Source: Verrucomicrobia bacterium UBA1211 (lineage in GTDB: Bacteria; Verrucomicrobiota; Kiritimatiellia; RFP12; UBA1067). Taken from it: DNA of 15,378 nt. A model generated the notes under the pieces. That model made no database searches. It was not told where the DNA came from and saw nothing but the letters and a program-made list of their open reading frames with translations. Positions 14,711-15,378 of this stretch are shown here, piece by piece. Each line of letters opens with the position of its first letter. The stretch's first letter is position 1. The stretch covers positions 1-15,378 of the forward strand of contig DBXN01000067.1 in the NCBI GenBank assembly GCA_002309585.1, in the 5' to 3' direction. The translations under genes and the position numbers were made by a program.

Positions 14711-15378
14711 TTCTCTTCCTCCTCGTAATTGCTCCCATGTTCGGTTTTCTCGTCAAAATCAGATTGGATTTGGTTGTCTCGCGCACGACTTTTTTCGAAT
14801 TGCTCCTTGATGTGCAATCTTAATGTTTCGCTGGCGTGGTCTTTCGATTCGCTTTCGTCACAGAATTTAAAATTGGATTCAACCCACATGGCCGTAAGCT
14901 TTACTGATTCGGCTTGAGCTATTTTTTGTGCAATGATTAGATGCAAATTTTCATGACGTAAAAGCCCATCAATATTTGGGTGTCTTACCCAAGATTCCTC
15001 TGGTTGAAATTGAACGCTGATAGTATATTTTGAATAACGTGCACGGTTCGTATAGCACTTCTCACACGGACATTTAGGGTCTTGAGAAAAAACTTTTTTA
15101 CCATTGACTTCACGAACTTTCAGTGCGTCCTTGCAGGATTCTCCAGAATAGTCTTTACCATCAAATAAGATTTTGCCCGGATTGGCATCAGGATCAAAAG
15201 AATAAGATGTCTTTGCACTATAAAGTACGTCGGGATCAGGTTTACCTTTAAAATCATCAAATGTGAACATCCCATTTATATCGATGAACGAAACTGAATT
15301 ATTCCCGCAGAACCCGTAGAGGTTCAGGCCGCCCGCCTCCCCGATCGGGTCCGGGCTCGCCCACCGCCGCAGCTCGGG
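14683..15378 (-). CDS. Rhs/YD-repeat toxin, 3' end, with HExxH metalloprotease-like tip (5' truncated)
   Basis: 231 residues visible; the gene continues beyond the right edge. Residues 1-36 read PELRRWASPDPIGEAGGLNL then YGFCGNN and FIDINGM. This is the conserved end of an Rhs core, after which the variable toxin starts. The first ATG at 15270 is therefore internal. The tip begins FTFDDFKGKPDPD and has a CPCEKCYTN cysteine cluster (103-108), SVQFQPEESWVRHP, then LLRHENLHLIIAQKIAQ with the zinc-protease motif HENLH (142-146). Near the C-terminus is FDEKTEHG (His214, possible third zinc ligand), then an acidic end. The order WxDF-like start, HExxH, late T-x-HG resembles, from memory, DUF922 Zn-dependent proteases. 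Rhs proteins deliver such tips into competitors, often through type VI secretion. The tip is clearly AT-richer than the core, a sign of exchange. Highly confident of Rhs, moderately of protease. Confidence 0.88.
   Translation of the reverse strand, partial: PELRRWASPDPIGEAGGLNLYGFCGNNSVSFIDINGMFTFDDFKGKPDPDVLYSAKTSYSFDPDANPGKILFDGKDYSGESCKDALKVREVNGKKVFSQDPKCPCEKCYTNRARYSKYTISVQFQPEESWVRHPNIDGLLRHENLHLIIAQKIAQAESVKLTAMWVESNFKFCDESESKDHASETLRLHIKEQFEKSRARDNQIQSDFDEKTEHGSNYEEEEKWEKDWGYP
14718..14723 (-). promoter_or_regulatory. Ribosome-binding site of the lipoprotein gene inside the toxin gene
   Basis: AGGAGG, seven bases before the ATG at 14710, is built from the consecutive glutamate codons at the end of the toxin reading frame. 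The two proteins are thus translated from one overlapping message, which would keep toxin and candidate immunity protein in step. Confidence 0.7.

Noticed and set aside
14683..15270. Free-standing 195-residue protein starting at the ATG at 15270
   Set aside because: The frame stays open upstream to the window edge and encodes the Rhs core end motif, so that ATG is internal to a larger gene.

Overview
The window is about 60% GC and looks like chromosomal DNA from a bacterium, most plausibly of the PVC group (Kiritimatiellota, Lentisphaerota or Verrucomicrobiota). This placement is inferred from three things: a CotH/lamin-tail secreted protein, a secreted IPT/pre-peptidase-like protein of a kind common in those phyla, and heptamer-rich spacers. 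No rRNA, tRNA or CRISPR array is visible.

Layout: (1) 1-2721, plus strand, the 3' part of a large secreted multidomain CotH-family protein. (2) 2722-2933, spacer between convergent genes. (3) 2934-9425, minus strand, a four-gene unit dprA - topA - xerC-like recombinase - secreted beta-sandwich protein. The first three act on DNA uptake and processing, topology, and site-specific recombination. The last is an exported protein with no obvious link to them. (4) 9426-9662, a promoter-bearing spacer filled with a mosaic of four different 7-bp tandem repeats. (5) 9663-13933, minus strand, hom - lysC - cimA. Aspartate kinase and homoserine dehydrogenase feed threonine and methionine synthesis. Citramalate synthase makes the isoleucine precursor from pyruvate. 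A good sigma70-type promoter lies just upstream of hom. (6) 13934-14125, a spacer with that promoter, another 7-bp tandem repeat and a perfect 7-bp-stem inverted repeat. (7) 14126-15378, minus strand, the 3' end of an Rhs/YD-repeat polymorphic toxin gene overlapping a small lipoprotein gene.

The most interesting part is the right edge. The sequence upstream of the first ATG of the AT-rich ORF (15271-15378) reads in frame as the conserved end of an Rhs core. The ORF is therefore a C-terminal toxin domain, not a free-standing protein. That domain carries HENLH (an HExxH zinc-protease signature), a WxDF-like start and a late T-E-H-G motif. Together these resemble, from memory, the DUF922 Zn-dependent protease family. 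The overlapping downstream gene encodes a predicted lipoprotein and is the natural candidate for the cognate immunity protein, which would imply a toxin acting in the cell envelope.

Other notable points are a topoisomerase I whose C-terminal zinc ribbons are replaced by three copies of an unfamiliar repeat of about 75 residues, and the two heptamer tracts, each just upstream of a predicted operon promoter. All family assignments come from reading motifs by eye; no database search was run.
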